Under the pieces are notes generated by a model, which worked only from the letters and a program-made list of their open reading frames with translations, did not search any database and was not told where the DNA came from. Positions 1-11,426 of a DNA stretch of 64,000 bases are shown here, one piece after another. The translations under genes and the position numbers were made by a program. Source of the DNA: Theobroma cacao (taxonomy: Eukaryota; Streptophyta; Magnoliopsida; Malvales; Malvaceae); NCBI RefSeq assembly GCF_000208745.1, contig NC_030855.1:19037446-19101445 (forward strand). The letters run 5' to 3'. The first letter of the stretch is position 1, and the number at the start of each line of letters is the position of its first letter.

Positions 1-2045
1 AAGTTTTCGTTCTCTCTTTTATTATAAATTTCGTCCATATGAAAAAATCACATGCTCCGACCATTTTCTTTTTAACTTTGACTGTTGGTTCTGATTGGGT
101 GATTCAATCGAGAGGCGCCGTTTGATTGGAGGAGGGTGCGGGTGATTTTGGGGGAGAAGTTTGAGATTATGAATTGTTAAGTGGTTTGAAATGACATTGT
201 CATCCCTGGCTTTACATCTTCTGGTGAGTCTTGGCACCGTTTGATTGAAGCGGTTGAGAAGTCAAGTGATCAGACGATAAGAGATGAGGGATGAGGTTGG
301 AGAGTGGAGCAAAGGTTTTTTATGTAATCCTTTTTCTTTGCAAGAGGCATGATATAGATTGCATGCCCAAAAGACATAATACAAGAAAAAAATATATGTT
401 TCATCTTTATTTGTTTTTTTTTTGTTAATTATGGAGTTTGATAAGATGTTTTTAAATAGGAATGTCTAACGGATAGGATATTTATTATTTTTTAAATATT
501 TTAATTTTAATTTTACTATTTAATAATATATCCGAATCTTATAAATATCTTATTAATATTTTGAATTGTTATCGAAATATCTCAAATACTATTAATTAAA
601 TACTTTGATTGAAAATCATTTTTATTTATATTATTAATAAAAATTAAATTAATAAAATTAGTTCATAAAAATAAATTAAAGTTTAAAATCATATTTAAAA
701 GAATTAATGAATTTTAATAAATATTACATTAATTATAAAAAAAAATTATAAACAAAAAAATAATATATGTAAAATTAAATTTAATATTAAAAATCACTAT
801 TTATAATTGGATTGAGTAATAGATATCTTAAAATTATTACCGAACTCATGATGAATACTAGTTTTACTATCCAAATTTGATTATAAGATATCATAATCTT
901 ACTTAATCGGATCAAATAATATAAGGTACTTGATTACAAAACGCCATTGACATCTCTATTTTAAATTTATTGGATGATTCGACTTTGAGGGTTTTATTGA
1001 ATATGAATTTCTAAAAACAAAAAATATAACAAATAAGTTTTTTTGATAATATCGTGGGATATGTTCACAACAATAATGCTAGCAACTAGCAATCCTATTT
1101 TTTTTAAATAAACAAAAAAAAAGTTTGAAATATTCCTTCCCAAAATAAAAAAGAAAACAAAGGAAAAAGATTTCCCCTAATTTTGTATAGGCTAATTTTA
1201 CAAGTTGAGTTGCTATTGAGTGTTGAAGAGGAGTGGGTGAACCATGGGATGAATTGTTAAGTTTGATATTCATATGGTATAATTAGTCATGTGGGCATCC
1301 ATTAGTGGATTGGAAATCCAGTAATGAACTGCATTTATTGCATATTATGTTTTTTAGTGGCACATTTAGGCAAATCAATTTAAGGACATGATAAGAATTG
1401 AGTGAAACTTTTGATCTACCCTATACCTATAGGGTTAGAGGTGGGATTCTCAAAATCATGTTTCCTGATTCAATCTGTACATGACTTCTGACTATGATAT
1501 GCATGGTAAACAATGTTTTCCATTCATGCAATTTGTTTTATGCATTCTCCTTTGCAGTAGAATTAAAAAAATAATTCATTACATCCGAGCATTTATTTCA
1601 TTGATTGGTGCATTAATTTTTTTATCTTAAAAAGTTGAATTCGAATTCTTTTTTTTACCTAATTATAAAATAAAAAAATAATTTATTAATTAAAAAAAAA
1701 TAGTTTTTGATACACATGAATGCGAAAAAATTCATTTTATTTCGAATCTTAAAAGTTGGAGTACTTCTTTTCCATTTTTAAACTCTTTTCTCCTTTTGCA
1801 AAAAAAAAAAAAATTGCATATTATATGGTAACAATTATTAATTTTTTTGGGTTGATAAGCACTCAAAAGAAAAAGAAGAGAAAATTAGTGTTGATAAATA
1901 TATTGAGTTGTTCAAAGTATGCACACACATTAATATATGTTGGAATATTTTATATTTAAGAAAGTGTAAGGCCAAAAATAGATTTGGTGATGCAATAAAA
2001 AGACACCCATGAAATAACAAAGCAAGACTGCATTGCATATGTCTG

Positions 2046-2065
2046 GGAGAGAGAGAGAGAGAGAG
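2046..2065. repeat. (GA)n microsatellite
   Basis: An uninterrupted GA dinucleotide run of about ten units. No gene is recognised close by. Confidence 0.9.
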
Positions 2066-2590
2066 TCCACCTCAAACATGGCCATTGAAAACAACCTAAC
2101 GATAGTGTATCTTGATTATTCTTGAACCACTTCTGGTTTCCTCAGCAACATATTTGATTAAATTTTTTATGTATGGTGAATCTGAAATCCATAATCATAT
2201 ATACTTTAGATTACCGTGCATGGAGAAAAGGGTGAAAAGAACCTATATCAAAAGATTACATCAACCCATCAAATCTAACACTGTGCCAACATTCATCTTG
2301 TCACAGCCAAAGTCTGAATGGTCTCAGCTGAATAAGCTTCTGATCTGAATGAGGGCCCTTTCAGACATCAACATAGTAGACTTTCCACAACTGCATGGGG
2401 CCCCAAATTAAAGCAAACCCTTTGCAGGGAACAAACTCTCTGATGAGGGGCTGCTCACGAGTCCAATTCGCTAAGTTGAAGCTTAGCCCAGCTTAGCTTA
2501 GGCTTTACACACATTGGTCAGAAAAGATAGCACTTTCTCATCCATCTATCAAGGTCGGAGCTTACAAATTTTTTTCCTCAAGGAAAATAT

Positions 2591-2632
2591 ATTGTTGCGG
2601 ATTACGTAATTATTGTTGCGGATTACGTAATT
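2591..2632. repeat. perfect 21-bp tandem duplication
   Basis: A 21-bp unit beginning ATTGTTGCGGATTACG is present twice back to back (2591-2611 and 2612-2632) with no mismatch. Each unit contains the palindrome ATTACGTAAT, which carries an ACGT core of the kind bZIP factors bind. Identity of the copies points to a recent duplication. Any regulatory role is guesswork because no gene is close. Confidence 0.85.
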
Positions 2633-2747
2633 ATTGAATATTCATGACTTGCTCATTATATGGAAATGATAGAATATTATGAGAAAATAGTTGTTTGGTT
2701 TCTCTATGGCATTGGCATCAAGTTTTGGTCCATAACAATTTGGTTAC

Positions 2748-3425
2748 GTTTGGTACTTTATAATGTAATGTGATTGTATAAAAAATAACATTACAGTGTT
2801 TGGTGTGCAAGCAAAATAATAATTAAAATGTAAAAAAAATAACATTATAGTGTTTGATTTACAAGTACTTTACTAGGAATGTAATATTAATTTTCAAAAT
2901 TATACCTATTTATTAAAATACAAGTTTAATATACTTGTATTTTTTTTTGTTTTTGATATAATATCATCTCTTAAATATATTTTTAATATCATATATTTTA
3001 TTTTTATTTTTATTATAATCTTATATATTTTATTTTTATTTTTTAATATAATTTTTATATTATATATTTTATTTTAATTTTGTTTACCTATATATATAAA
3101 TTTTAATTTCTTATATTTTATTTTATTTTATTTTTGATTTTTATATTATATATTTTATTTTAATATTTTTTATTTTAATTATAACGTTATAAAATGTTTT
3201 TAACAAAGTAATAAAGTTGAAGGGTAAAAGTATTTTGAAGAACATTGCAGAGTGCAATGTAATGTGATTGCATTGGTTTTGGACTGCAATCACATTACAT
3301 CTCTTGGCTGTAATGTAATCGCATTGCAATTTTACATTGCAGTGGTCTGTTACAAAACAAACACTGCAATGTAATTTAATTGGACACATTGCAAGAAATA
3401 TGCTCTCACTTCCCTCGTACCAAAC
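2748..3425. mobile_element. MITE-like element, copy A
   Basis: A 678-bp AT-rich non-coding element bounded by the inverted ends GTTTGGTAC and GTACCAAAC. Its right half is packed with direct and inverted copies of TGCAATGTAATG-type words (about 3240-3375), so the single strand could fold into long hairpins. No transposase is encoded. A closely related but diverged copy follows about 50 bp downstream. I could not fix a clean target-site duplication (TTAC flanks both ends at slightly different distances), so the superfamily is unassigned; hAT-like is one possibility. Confidence 0.6.
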
Positions 3426-3475
3426 CTTACCTTAACATGGTGTAGTAAAAGCAAATGCATGGTAACATAGGTGAC

Positions 3476-4211
3476 ATTTGGTATCTTATAATGTAATGTA
3501 ATTTAATTATATATAATTATAAATAATGTGATTATAAACAATGTGATTACATTAAAAATAATATTATAGTATTTAGTATATAAGTAAAGTAATGATTAAA
3601 CTGTAAGGAAGATAACATTGTAACGTTTGGTTTACAAATACTTTATTGATAACATAATGTTAATTTCTTGAATTATCCTTATTTATTAAAATGTAAGTTG
3701 AATATATTTGTATTTTTTTATAGTTAATTTTTATATAATATTATCTCTTAAATATATTTTTAATATTATATATACATTATTTTTATTTTTTATTATAATC
3801 TTATATATTTTATTTTTATTTCTTAATATAATTATTTATATTATATATATTTTATTTAAAAAAATAATATAAATTTTATTGACAATCACCATCTACTATC
3901 TATCAGCCAGCATAGAATGACTATTAAGAGTAACAAAGAAATCAAAATCCACAAAAAAAAAACAAATTACAACATTACAAAATATTTTTAATAAAGTAAC
4001 AAAATTGAAAGATAAAAATATTTTTAATAACATTATAGCGTGCAATACAATCTAATTACATTAGTTTTACACTGTAATTACATTACATTCATTAGTTATA
4101 ATGTAATTATATTATAATTTTACATTACAATGATTTGTTGTAAAATAAATACTATAATATAATTTAATTAATTATATTAAAAAATATGTTCTCACTTTCT
4201 TCATATCAAAT
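3476..4211. mobile_element. MITE-like element, copy B (diverged)
   Basis: A 736-bp element with the same architecture and order of motifs as the copy at 2748-3425. It starts ATTTGGTATCTTATAATG and ends ATATCAAAT, matching the other copy's ends with several substitutions. Internal words such as TAATGTAATGT, AAGTAAAGTAATGATTAAA and TGTTCTCACTTTCTTC align with that copy. Many C-to-T type changes suggest an older, methylation-decayed copy. It is non-coding. Confidence 0.6.
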
Positions 4212-5912
4212 GCTACTATAATGTTTATAATTTGTTGGATCGTTTTTCACATATTATTCGTTGACTTTTGCGGTGAACCTAAGAGCCTGTCTCAATCACC
4301 CAAATTTGAGTAAGATTTGGAAAGTTTTGCTTCTTAACTCTTAAGCTTAAGCCCCATTTTAAAGCACTAAACTGGGCTTAGCCATAGTTCAATCTCATTT
4401 CTGCCCACTCTGGATGGGCCATGTGTGTGGCCCAATTAAACTTTCGTAGGCCATTGTTACCACAGGCCATAGCTGATTGCCCAATTCTTAAAGATCATTG
4501 ATATTGGGCTTCTGAGATTTTGAGGACCTTTAAATCTTAGATCGTAGAGCATGTTTGATGGGGAAATGAAATAGCCATTTTCCTTTGTTCTTAATTCCTT
4601 TATAAGAATGCATTTGCTTCACAAGATGATTATTATTCGAAATGATCATTTTGAGAGAAGTCAGAACGGATCTCTTCTTGATAATGACTATTTTGAGTGT
4701 GTAAGAATATGTTAAAAAATTAACAAGCAGTGATACTGGTACTTTTATAAACAAATTTAAATTTAATCACAAAAAATACCAATTTACACTCCACAACTAA
4801 ATCCAATTAAGGAAAAGTCGATTTTGGTGTCCATGGCCCTTGTTAGGCTAATTTCAAGTTGCTACAAATCTTTAAGTTGAAAACTTAAGAGAAATTTTTT
4901 TTAAAGCGCTAAGTGAAAACATGATATTGTCAGATTTAGTCAAGGTGGGATCTATATAAAGCCAAAGAAATGGTCGCAATGCAAAAGAGGAGGTTCTCAT
5001 GTTATTCGAGAAAAGGTTTTTCTTACATATATAAGAGCATGCATCTCTCTGTAATTTCTTTGCCCTTTTCCATTTTTAGCATTCTAGGTTTTACAGTTTT
5101 AGTGCATCAAGGGCATAAAAGAACAGGTACCATGCAGCAGGAGCTTCTATGCTAACTATCAAAAAGTTGCTGAAAGGAAACTCTTTTAACTTGACCAAAG
5201 AACTCAACTATTACTTAGCAAAAGGAAGTTGTTGGCTCCGTGCTTTGCCAACTTTTTCCAAGTAATCTTGGTGTGACTGATGCTTCGTTCCTACGAGGAA
5301 TCAGGCATATGTTAGATTAATATTAAGCGATCAACCTACCAACAAAAAATTTACAAGGAAATGAAACAAGCACCCATGAATCTGCACATGCAGCTATTAG
5401 ACTAAACACCAAGAATGTGACATCTTGAAACACCAGTAAATTTGTTACCCCGGAATAACTTTCCTGCGTCAGAAACATTTCATACTCACTCTCAAATGCA
5501 TACAATGCAAAAACCGAATGGTTTAAGTAACAGTTGCACCCTTCCATTGGGTTAATAACTTAATACATATAATGTTTAAAGGCAACCTGCAGTTAGTGTG
5601 CAGTTAAGTAGCAAGTGGCACCTACGGAGCATGAAAGCGTTTCCGAAACAATAAATTTGAATAATCAGAGTCGTAGTTGATGATGGTCAAGATGAAAATT
5701 GAAGTATAAAAAAAAATTGAGAAAGAAAGGAAGGGCACATGGTAGTTTGACTTTTCCATAAGCTGGTAATGAACTCATTTTATAGGTTCCAACTATGGCT
5801 TTTTCCTTTCATATTCATATTTGATGCAGTGTTGACCATCCTCGTCTAAAGAAATATTCATTTCTCTTCAAAACCCTGAACCGAGCTTTCTTTTCTCTTG
5901 CCGAATCCACAA
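4212..5912. other. intergenic region upstream of the F-box gene
   Basis: No gene is supported. Short ORFs at 4530-4754, 4970-5155 and 5323-5547 show no domain or conserved look. The segment at about 5673-5742 is repeated downstream of the F-box gene at about 7573-7631 (shared GGAAGGGCACATGGT), suggesting that a promoter-containing unit was once duplicated. Confidence 0.5.
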
Positions 5913-7055
5913 ATGTCTCCTTTTCCATCCGATCTGATCACTGACATACTTTGTCAGGTTCCCGTGAAGACACTACTTCGCTTTAGATGCGTGTCCAAGC
6001 CATGGGGTTCCTTAATAGATGACTCAGATTTCGTCAAACTCCATCTCCATCAGTCCTTGAAAACCAACACCAATGTCAAGCTCTTTCTTGATAATTGTGT
6101 AGAAAATAATAGCAAGGCCTATGCAGTGGACCTCGACTCGCTGTGCAACTTGGTGCAGTTTCCTCGTCCGTTTACAGCTGAAGCGAACAAATATCAGTCC
6201 AGAATATTTGGTTCTTGCAACGGTTTACTTGCTGTATATCATCGTCAAAAAGGAAATTGCATTGTGGAATCCATCAACCAGAAAATGCCATTATCTGCCG
6301 ACATTGAGTGATGATATAAACATGGATCCTGATATTCTACTTGGATGTGGATATGACAAGAATACCATACTCGGATTTGGATATGATGCCGGCGGCAATG
6401 ACTACAAGGTGGTGAACATGCTCAGATCCAAGACTCAAAATTGCTTCAAAGTGATGGTTTATAGTCTGAAAGCTAATTCTTGGAAGAGGATTAAGGATTG
6501 CCCTTACGACATTTTTACTAATTACAATGACGGTGCTTGTGTTAATGGTTCCCTGCATTGGGTAGAGGATGAAATAGGTGAATTTTTTGGAGGTAAAGTG
6601 ATCTTTGCTCTTGATTTTGGTACTGAGGAATATTACGAGGTTCTTGAAGTTGACATAAGCTTTAGACAGAAAAAATGTGGTGGTAATTGTATAATTTTTA
6701 GTTACATGAATACGGGGTGTTGGGAGGACGCTTGTGCGTTTTTTGTGATTACTCAAATTGTTCAGTCGAGGATCATATAAATTTATGGGTGATGAAGGAA
6801 TATGGAGCCAAAGAGTCTTGGATTGAACTACTTTATCTTTCACGAGACGAATGGCTGACGAATATATTTCACAGCAGAGCTGTAGCATATTCCAAGAGTG
6901 ATGAAAAAATATTGCTGGATGAGGGCAGAGGTTGTCAACCTGTTTGGTTCAATTTGGAGAATGAAACAAGGGAGACTCTTTGTATTCCAGGGGCACCCCG
7001 ATGCCAACGCTTTTCTACAATGATTTATGTGGAAAGCCTTGTTTCTGTCTATTAA
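5913..7055 (+). pseudogene. F-box protein with FBA-type C-terminus, two frameshifts
   Basis: The single-exon reading frame starts at the ATG at 5913 and encodes a typical N-terminal F-box (SDLITDILCQVPVKTLLRF, then CVSKPW), which would bind SKP1 in an SCF ubiquitin ligase. Family landmarks follow: SCNGLLA, ALWNPSTRK, GFGYD, DYKVVNML, VYSLKANSWKRI, NGSLHW. These mark the F-box-associated (CPR1/CPR30, At3g06240-like) family, in which the C-terminus recruits substrate. The frame breaks twice: an apparent extra A in the A5 run at 6247-6251, and an apparent missing base near the GGGG at about 6714-6717. The second shift restores the starting frame, which runs to TAA at 7053-7055. If both were corrected the protein would be about 380 aa, normal for the family. 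Both breaks sit at homopolymers, so sequencing error and a true pseudogene are both possible. Confidence 0.8.
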
Positions 7056-10000
7056 AAACCGATTCAATAGTGCAAGCAAAGATAAAAGCGTTGTTTTAAC
7101 TTGTCATGCTTTTTTTCTTTCTCCGTTAGGTATTTGCTTTCAGTTATAGGCGGGTGAAATAACAACTTGCCATGCAATAACTCCAAGATGTGGCATGCGT
7201 TTCACTTTGAGCAGCAGCCTTCTCAATGGAAGTCTTCTCTTTTTGAATCTTTAGAAGTCTTAACTCGCCTTTGTTACAATTTTTCTGCATTCTACATTCT
7301 CCACAAGTGAAGACTCAAAGCTCTTCTGCAAATGGTTCCATTTTTCCTTAAGTCTTGCCAAGTCCAAATTTAGAGATTCAATTCGCACCGCAATCTCATT
7401 TCACGTTTTACAATGGCTATTTACAAACATTTTACTAAAAATTTGAGATTCTAAAGGCTCAAAATTTTTTTTTTCCAAATTGCACGTATCTCTGACAACA
7501 TTCAATAAATAAACAATGGTTTAAGCTATAAGATTACATTAATCCATCAACTAAATATTTATAGTTAGTGCTTATGATGATAAGGCTGAATGGAAGTATA
7601 AAAAATTGAGAATGGAAGGAAGGGCACATGGTGCCACTCTCTTCAACTCTTCATTACTTTAAATACATGTGGAATTGAAGAAGCATCCACTTTTACCCAA
7701 ATTTAAATAATCTCTTGTATATAAATCATCAATTAAAAAAAAAAAGGTTAAACTTTAGACATCAGACTCCACCTTGACTGCCATTGAAAACCAGGGAGAA
7801 AACTCAAAATTTCTAATTATAGCATGCATGAACCAGGAGGGAGATAAAGCTGCTTTATTTAGAATTAATTCTCCATTTAATATTACAGAATTAGCATGAC
7901 TTTTAATCTTTAACGTAGATTTAATCTCTTAAGCACATGAGCGCATTAAAGTCATATATGAACAATGACACCTAGCTTGCAGAACTATAATTTTTTTGTA
8001 GACATGCAGAGTAAGCCTCCATTGATTGTGTCTGCCATTGGAGAAAGTATGGCCTCTTCCACGTGAACCAACCTTACCAGGTTTTTCAGAAATTGCTTTC
8101 TGGGCCGAAGTTGGAGATAGATCGAGTGTAGGCAACTACTGTTGAACTTCAAAGAGAAGAAGATCACTAAACAAAGAAAAGCAAAGAGAAGTTTCAGCCT
8201 TTGCGCAATTTCCAAGTTAGTGACAATCGTAAATCCTAACTTTTGGGTTAGTCTTTAGATTGGACAATGACGAGATTACATGTCATCTTGCCACCCATGT
8301 CCTAAGATAATAAGTTTTAAATGCATTTGGCCTAACATGGCTGAGGAAAAGATATAGTATTAATCATTCACAATATCTTACAAGCACATTTACGTGTAGA
8401 GCTAGCTGGAACCAGTTTTGGGTCGATGAACCTGGCTTTTTGGAGCATTACCTAAGCTACCTATCATGTCTGAAATGGCTGTGTGACATTACCTAAAGGG
8501 TGGGGACACGTGCTTATATAAAATCCAATATTATCTCTTTCAATTAAAAATTTTTAAAATAAAATATTAAAATCAAGAGTAAAATGCCTTTACTCTTAAG
8601 TTTTGATCGAAACCCTCTATTAATTTTCGAATAAACACTCCGCTTCAAAAAAATATTTTTCGTTGGACACGTAAGTTCAGTTATTAGTCAATCGTTAGTG
8701 TGTCATTAACCTATTGACGTGATAAAAATAAAAAAAATTTTTACCTTTAATTAATTTTTAAAATTATTATTATATAATTTTATTAGTTTATTATATTTTT
8801 ATTAATTAAAAGAAAAAACTTCCCATTTAGAGCCTTAGGAGCCCGATGCTCCTCACCTTTGGGATGCTTTTTTTTATTGTTTTTTTAAAATATATTATAA
8901 TAATTTTTTAAATTAAGAAAAAAGTATTTTAATTTTTTCATCATCGTTGCTAATGGTGTTTGCGCTTTTGAGGTGGAATGTTCAATTTAAAAATTAATGA
9001 ATTTTTATGAAATTTTAATTAAAATTTAAAAAATAAAAATATTTTAATCTAAAGTCAATACTAAACTCTCACTCAATACTCGACAGCTTAAGTTTTAAAT
9101 TCAGTCATGGTCATCATCTTCAACATGACAACTAGAGCTTGAAATTTATTCAAGGGCGGGATGTACGTACATTAATTAAGATCAAGAAAAGCTTCCCCCA
9201 AATGTATTGATATCTTGGAGGGGTCTGCCTTTGCCCTGATTATTAACTCTTGTACATGGGGGGTAATTAAGAGATGAGAGACTTGGTATTTGACAAATTA
9301 AGGAAAGAAGACATCCTGCAAAATCTAGATAGTGTATACAAAGCAAACAAAGGCCAATGTTGCTGGTATCCTAACAAAATCATGATACATCCACATCTTT
9401 CTTTGTCCCCTTTATTTTGTAGAACGATATCTATTCTCCACAAACTTTTTCAGAAAACAGAAGTCCCAAAGTTAGCTACCAACCACAAAAATTAGAAAAG
9501 AAAAAAACCAAAGGGAAAGTGAAATTTGAGGAACAAAATTCAAAATCCTCGTGAATTTAAGATGAGCTCTTCTGTCGTTTCATTGTCCGTTTGGCACGTT
9601 ACACACCATGTATGACGCATATTTGTTAAGCATCGAATCTGGGGCTGGCATCAAATTTCCCTTTTGACAGCCAAAAAGTCTTGAAAGGCAGGTACCACGT
9701 ATCCTGGAAACCAACAAATAAAGGCGAATAGAAAGAGGACCTTTCTAATTGTTTCTCAGCTTAACCTCTTGCTTAATTCGACATAAAAATCACCCTTTAA
9801 TTAATGTTTTGAACCAGGTGCCTCGTTCGTTTTATGTCTGTTGGCATGAATTTGCTAAATATGGATATTACGTAATTTTAGTTTTAATATTCGAGTATTT
9901 AATTTATTAATGAATATATAATTTTTTTCTCTAATTAAAAGAAAAACCCTTAAGCCTATATTATAATAAGGTGGGAAAGGAGAGTGTAGTTACCCAAAGA

Positions 10001-10840
10001 GAAGGATCCATTAAACAAGGGAATGATTAAAGATATGTTTTCAGTTTCAAAAGGAACATAGCCAGCTTGCACCGATCAATTTGATATGTGTCACCCCTGA
10101 TGCAATGAAGTCTATCTGAAAGAATTGTCTGATGTCCTCTTTATTTTAGTAAAAAATTTCAACTTGGTAAGGACAAGGAAAATCGCGCATAAGAGTGGAT
10201 CTATTGACACTTAGCAACTTGTTGTGATGTTTAGGTTGATTCCAAAGCCATATCAATTCAAGCAAGCCAGGATGACAGATTGAAGAAATCGTGGAAAGTA
10301 GGACCTGACAAATGTTAAGAGTTGTTCTCAAATCTTTATCTTTTCAATTTTCTTCAATTTTAATGTGTTATGTATAACTTCACATGATTCACATTAATTT
10401 TAATATTACATGCTTTGTTTGAATAGGTCTTATTGATTGCTTTCATTCTTTTTTCCTTCTTTCTGGACAAGTACACAAACACATATTTTCAGCTCAATTA
10501 GGGACATTTATAGAAGAAATTTCATGTTTTATTTGATGGGAAGGAATTTAAATTAAGGCAAAGCAAATGAAGAATATATAGCATGGTAAAAAAAGTTCCA
10601 ATTTTTCTATTAAAAATGAAATGAAACACAAAATCATTAACAATGAGACAGCTTGATTTCTCTTTCTTCGTTTAGCTTCCACGCCAATTCAATCAATATC
10701 AGAATTAATTTCTGGAATATTATGCGCTGTGACCACGTCCTTGTTCCCAAATCAATGTGAACCAGAACAAGGTGGGCTCGAAAACCTTGAGGCTTGGCAG
10801 CCACAAAAAGTAAAATGCAAGAATCAGCCGACTGAACCAT
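7056..10840. other. intergenic region, no supported gene
   Basis: No recognisable gene. Around 7573-7631 there is a partial copy of the F-box upstream region. A minus-strand ORF at 7985-8215 begins with a hydrophobic, signal-like segment. Positions 8530-9060 are AT-rich and resemble a dispersed repeat. ORFs at 9274-9495 and 10146-10331 match nothing I know. Confidence 0.45.
7985..8215 (-). CDS. possible small secreted peptide (weak)
   Basis: A 76-codon minus-strand ORF. Residues 1-30 look like a secretion signal: two basic residues, then a run rich in L, F, A, C, V and I (LLFAFLCLVIFFSL). The rest is basic and has no motif of a known plant peptide family (I looked for CLE, IDA, CEP, PIP, RALF and EPF patterns). 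A good splice donor (CTG|GTAAGG on the minus strand) lies inside the ORF, so a spliced form would end differently. There is no homology support; it may be chance. Confidence 0.2.
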   Translation of the reverse strand: MEIAQRLKLLFAFLCLVIFFSLKFNSSCLHSIYLQLRPRKQFLKNLVRLVHVEEAILSPMADTINGGLLCMSTKKL

Positions 10841-10845
10841 TCCCA

Positions 10846-10914
10846 GAATATTCTCTGTTTGCAGCAAGTGCGTTTTCGAAGGTGGCAAGTGAATTTAGTT
10901 CCCCTAGAATATTC
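10846..10914. promoter_or_regulatory. two P1BS phosphate-starvation sites
   Basis: GAATATTC occurs at 10846-10853 and again at 10907-10914. Both fit GNATATNC, the PHR1-binding site (P1BS), a perfect palindrome read identically on both strands. They lie 61 bp apart and about 515-580 bp upstream of the first phosphatase ATG. Genes of this phosphatase family are among the strongly phosphate-starvation-induced genes in Arabidopsis, so the sites are likely functional. Confidence 0.65.
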
Positions 10915-11259
10915 CCTTATTCCTCCCACCATTCTTTTTGCTTCTGATAAACCTTGAACCGAACCCACAATTAACTATTAACCGACAAATATTTAACCCC
11001 ATGCAACACCCTTCTTAACCGTCCGATCCAGTGACCAAACTTGATTGGCCACTTGGTCCAATCAAGGTCATTAAATAATGGGTGATATTGCTTACATCAG
11101 AAGAATAGGTTACAAGCAGTCGTATCAGATTAGGATGGGTTGTCCAGAAAGCTTGCAGAAAAAAAGAATCTGGCCTGCTTCCTACTCACCTTTAAAACTC
11201 CTTCAAGTAATATTCCTTTGGTATAAAAAAATCCTTTGTTTAATAACTGTGTTATTCTC

Positions 11260-11292
11260 CACGTGCACATGACTTTTTTCTACATATAAATA
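11260..11292 (+). promoter_or_regulatory. G-box and TATA box of first phosphatase gene
   Basis: CACGTG (G-box, bHLH/bZIP site) at 11260-11265 is followed by TATAAATA at 11285-11292. This spacing suits a core promoter with a transcription start around 11315-11325 and a leader of roughly 100 bases before the ATG at 11427. Confidence 0.65.
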
Positions 11293-11426
11293 CCCTCTCC
11301 TATTACGTATCTCTGTGCCAAGAAAACATTCAGAGTTCTTGAGTTTTCCATCCTACATCCATACTCTAAGCAAGAGATATTCTTTTTCCCTCTTGCTTTG
11401 CAATTATTTGATTTTCTGTCAAAGAG

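Larger units (their letters stand above)
1..2747. other. AT-rich intergenic region
   Basis: No gene is supported here. The ORFs are short, low in complexity and without recognisable domains. Positions 480-940 are strongly AT-rich. A 14-base motif (CCGTTTGATTG core) occurs near 117 and again near 238; this could belong to the leader or promoter of a minus-strand gene lying to the left, but nothing confirms it. A (GA)n run lies at 2046-2065 and a perfect 21-bp tandem duplication at 2591-2632. Confidence 0.5.

Noticed and set aside
10637..10968. Overlapping ORFs on both strands (72-83 codons)
   Set aside because: No domain, and the region contains the P1BS sites of the phosphatase promoter; chance frames.
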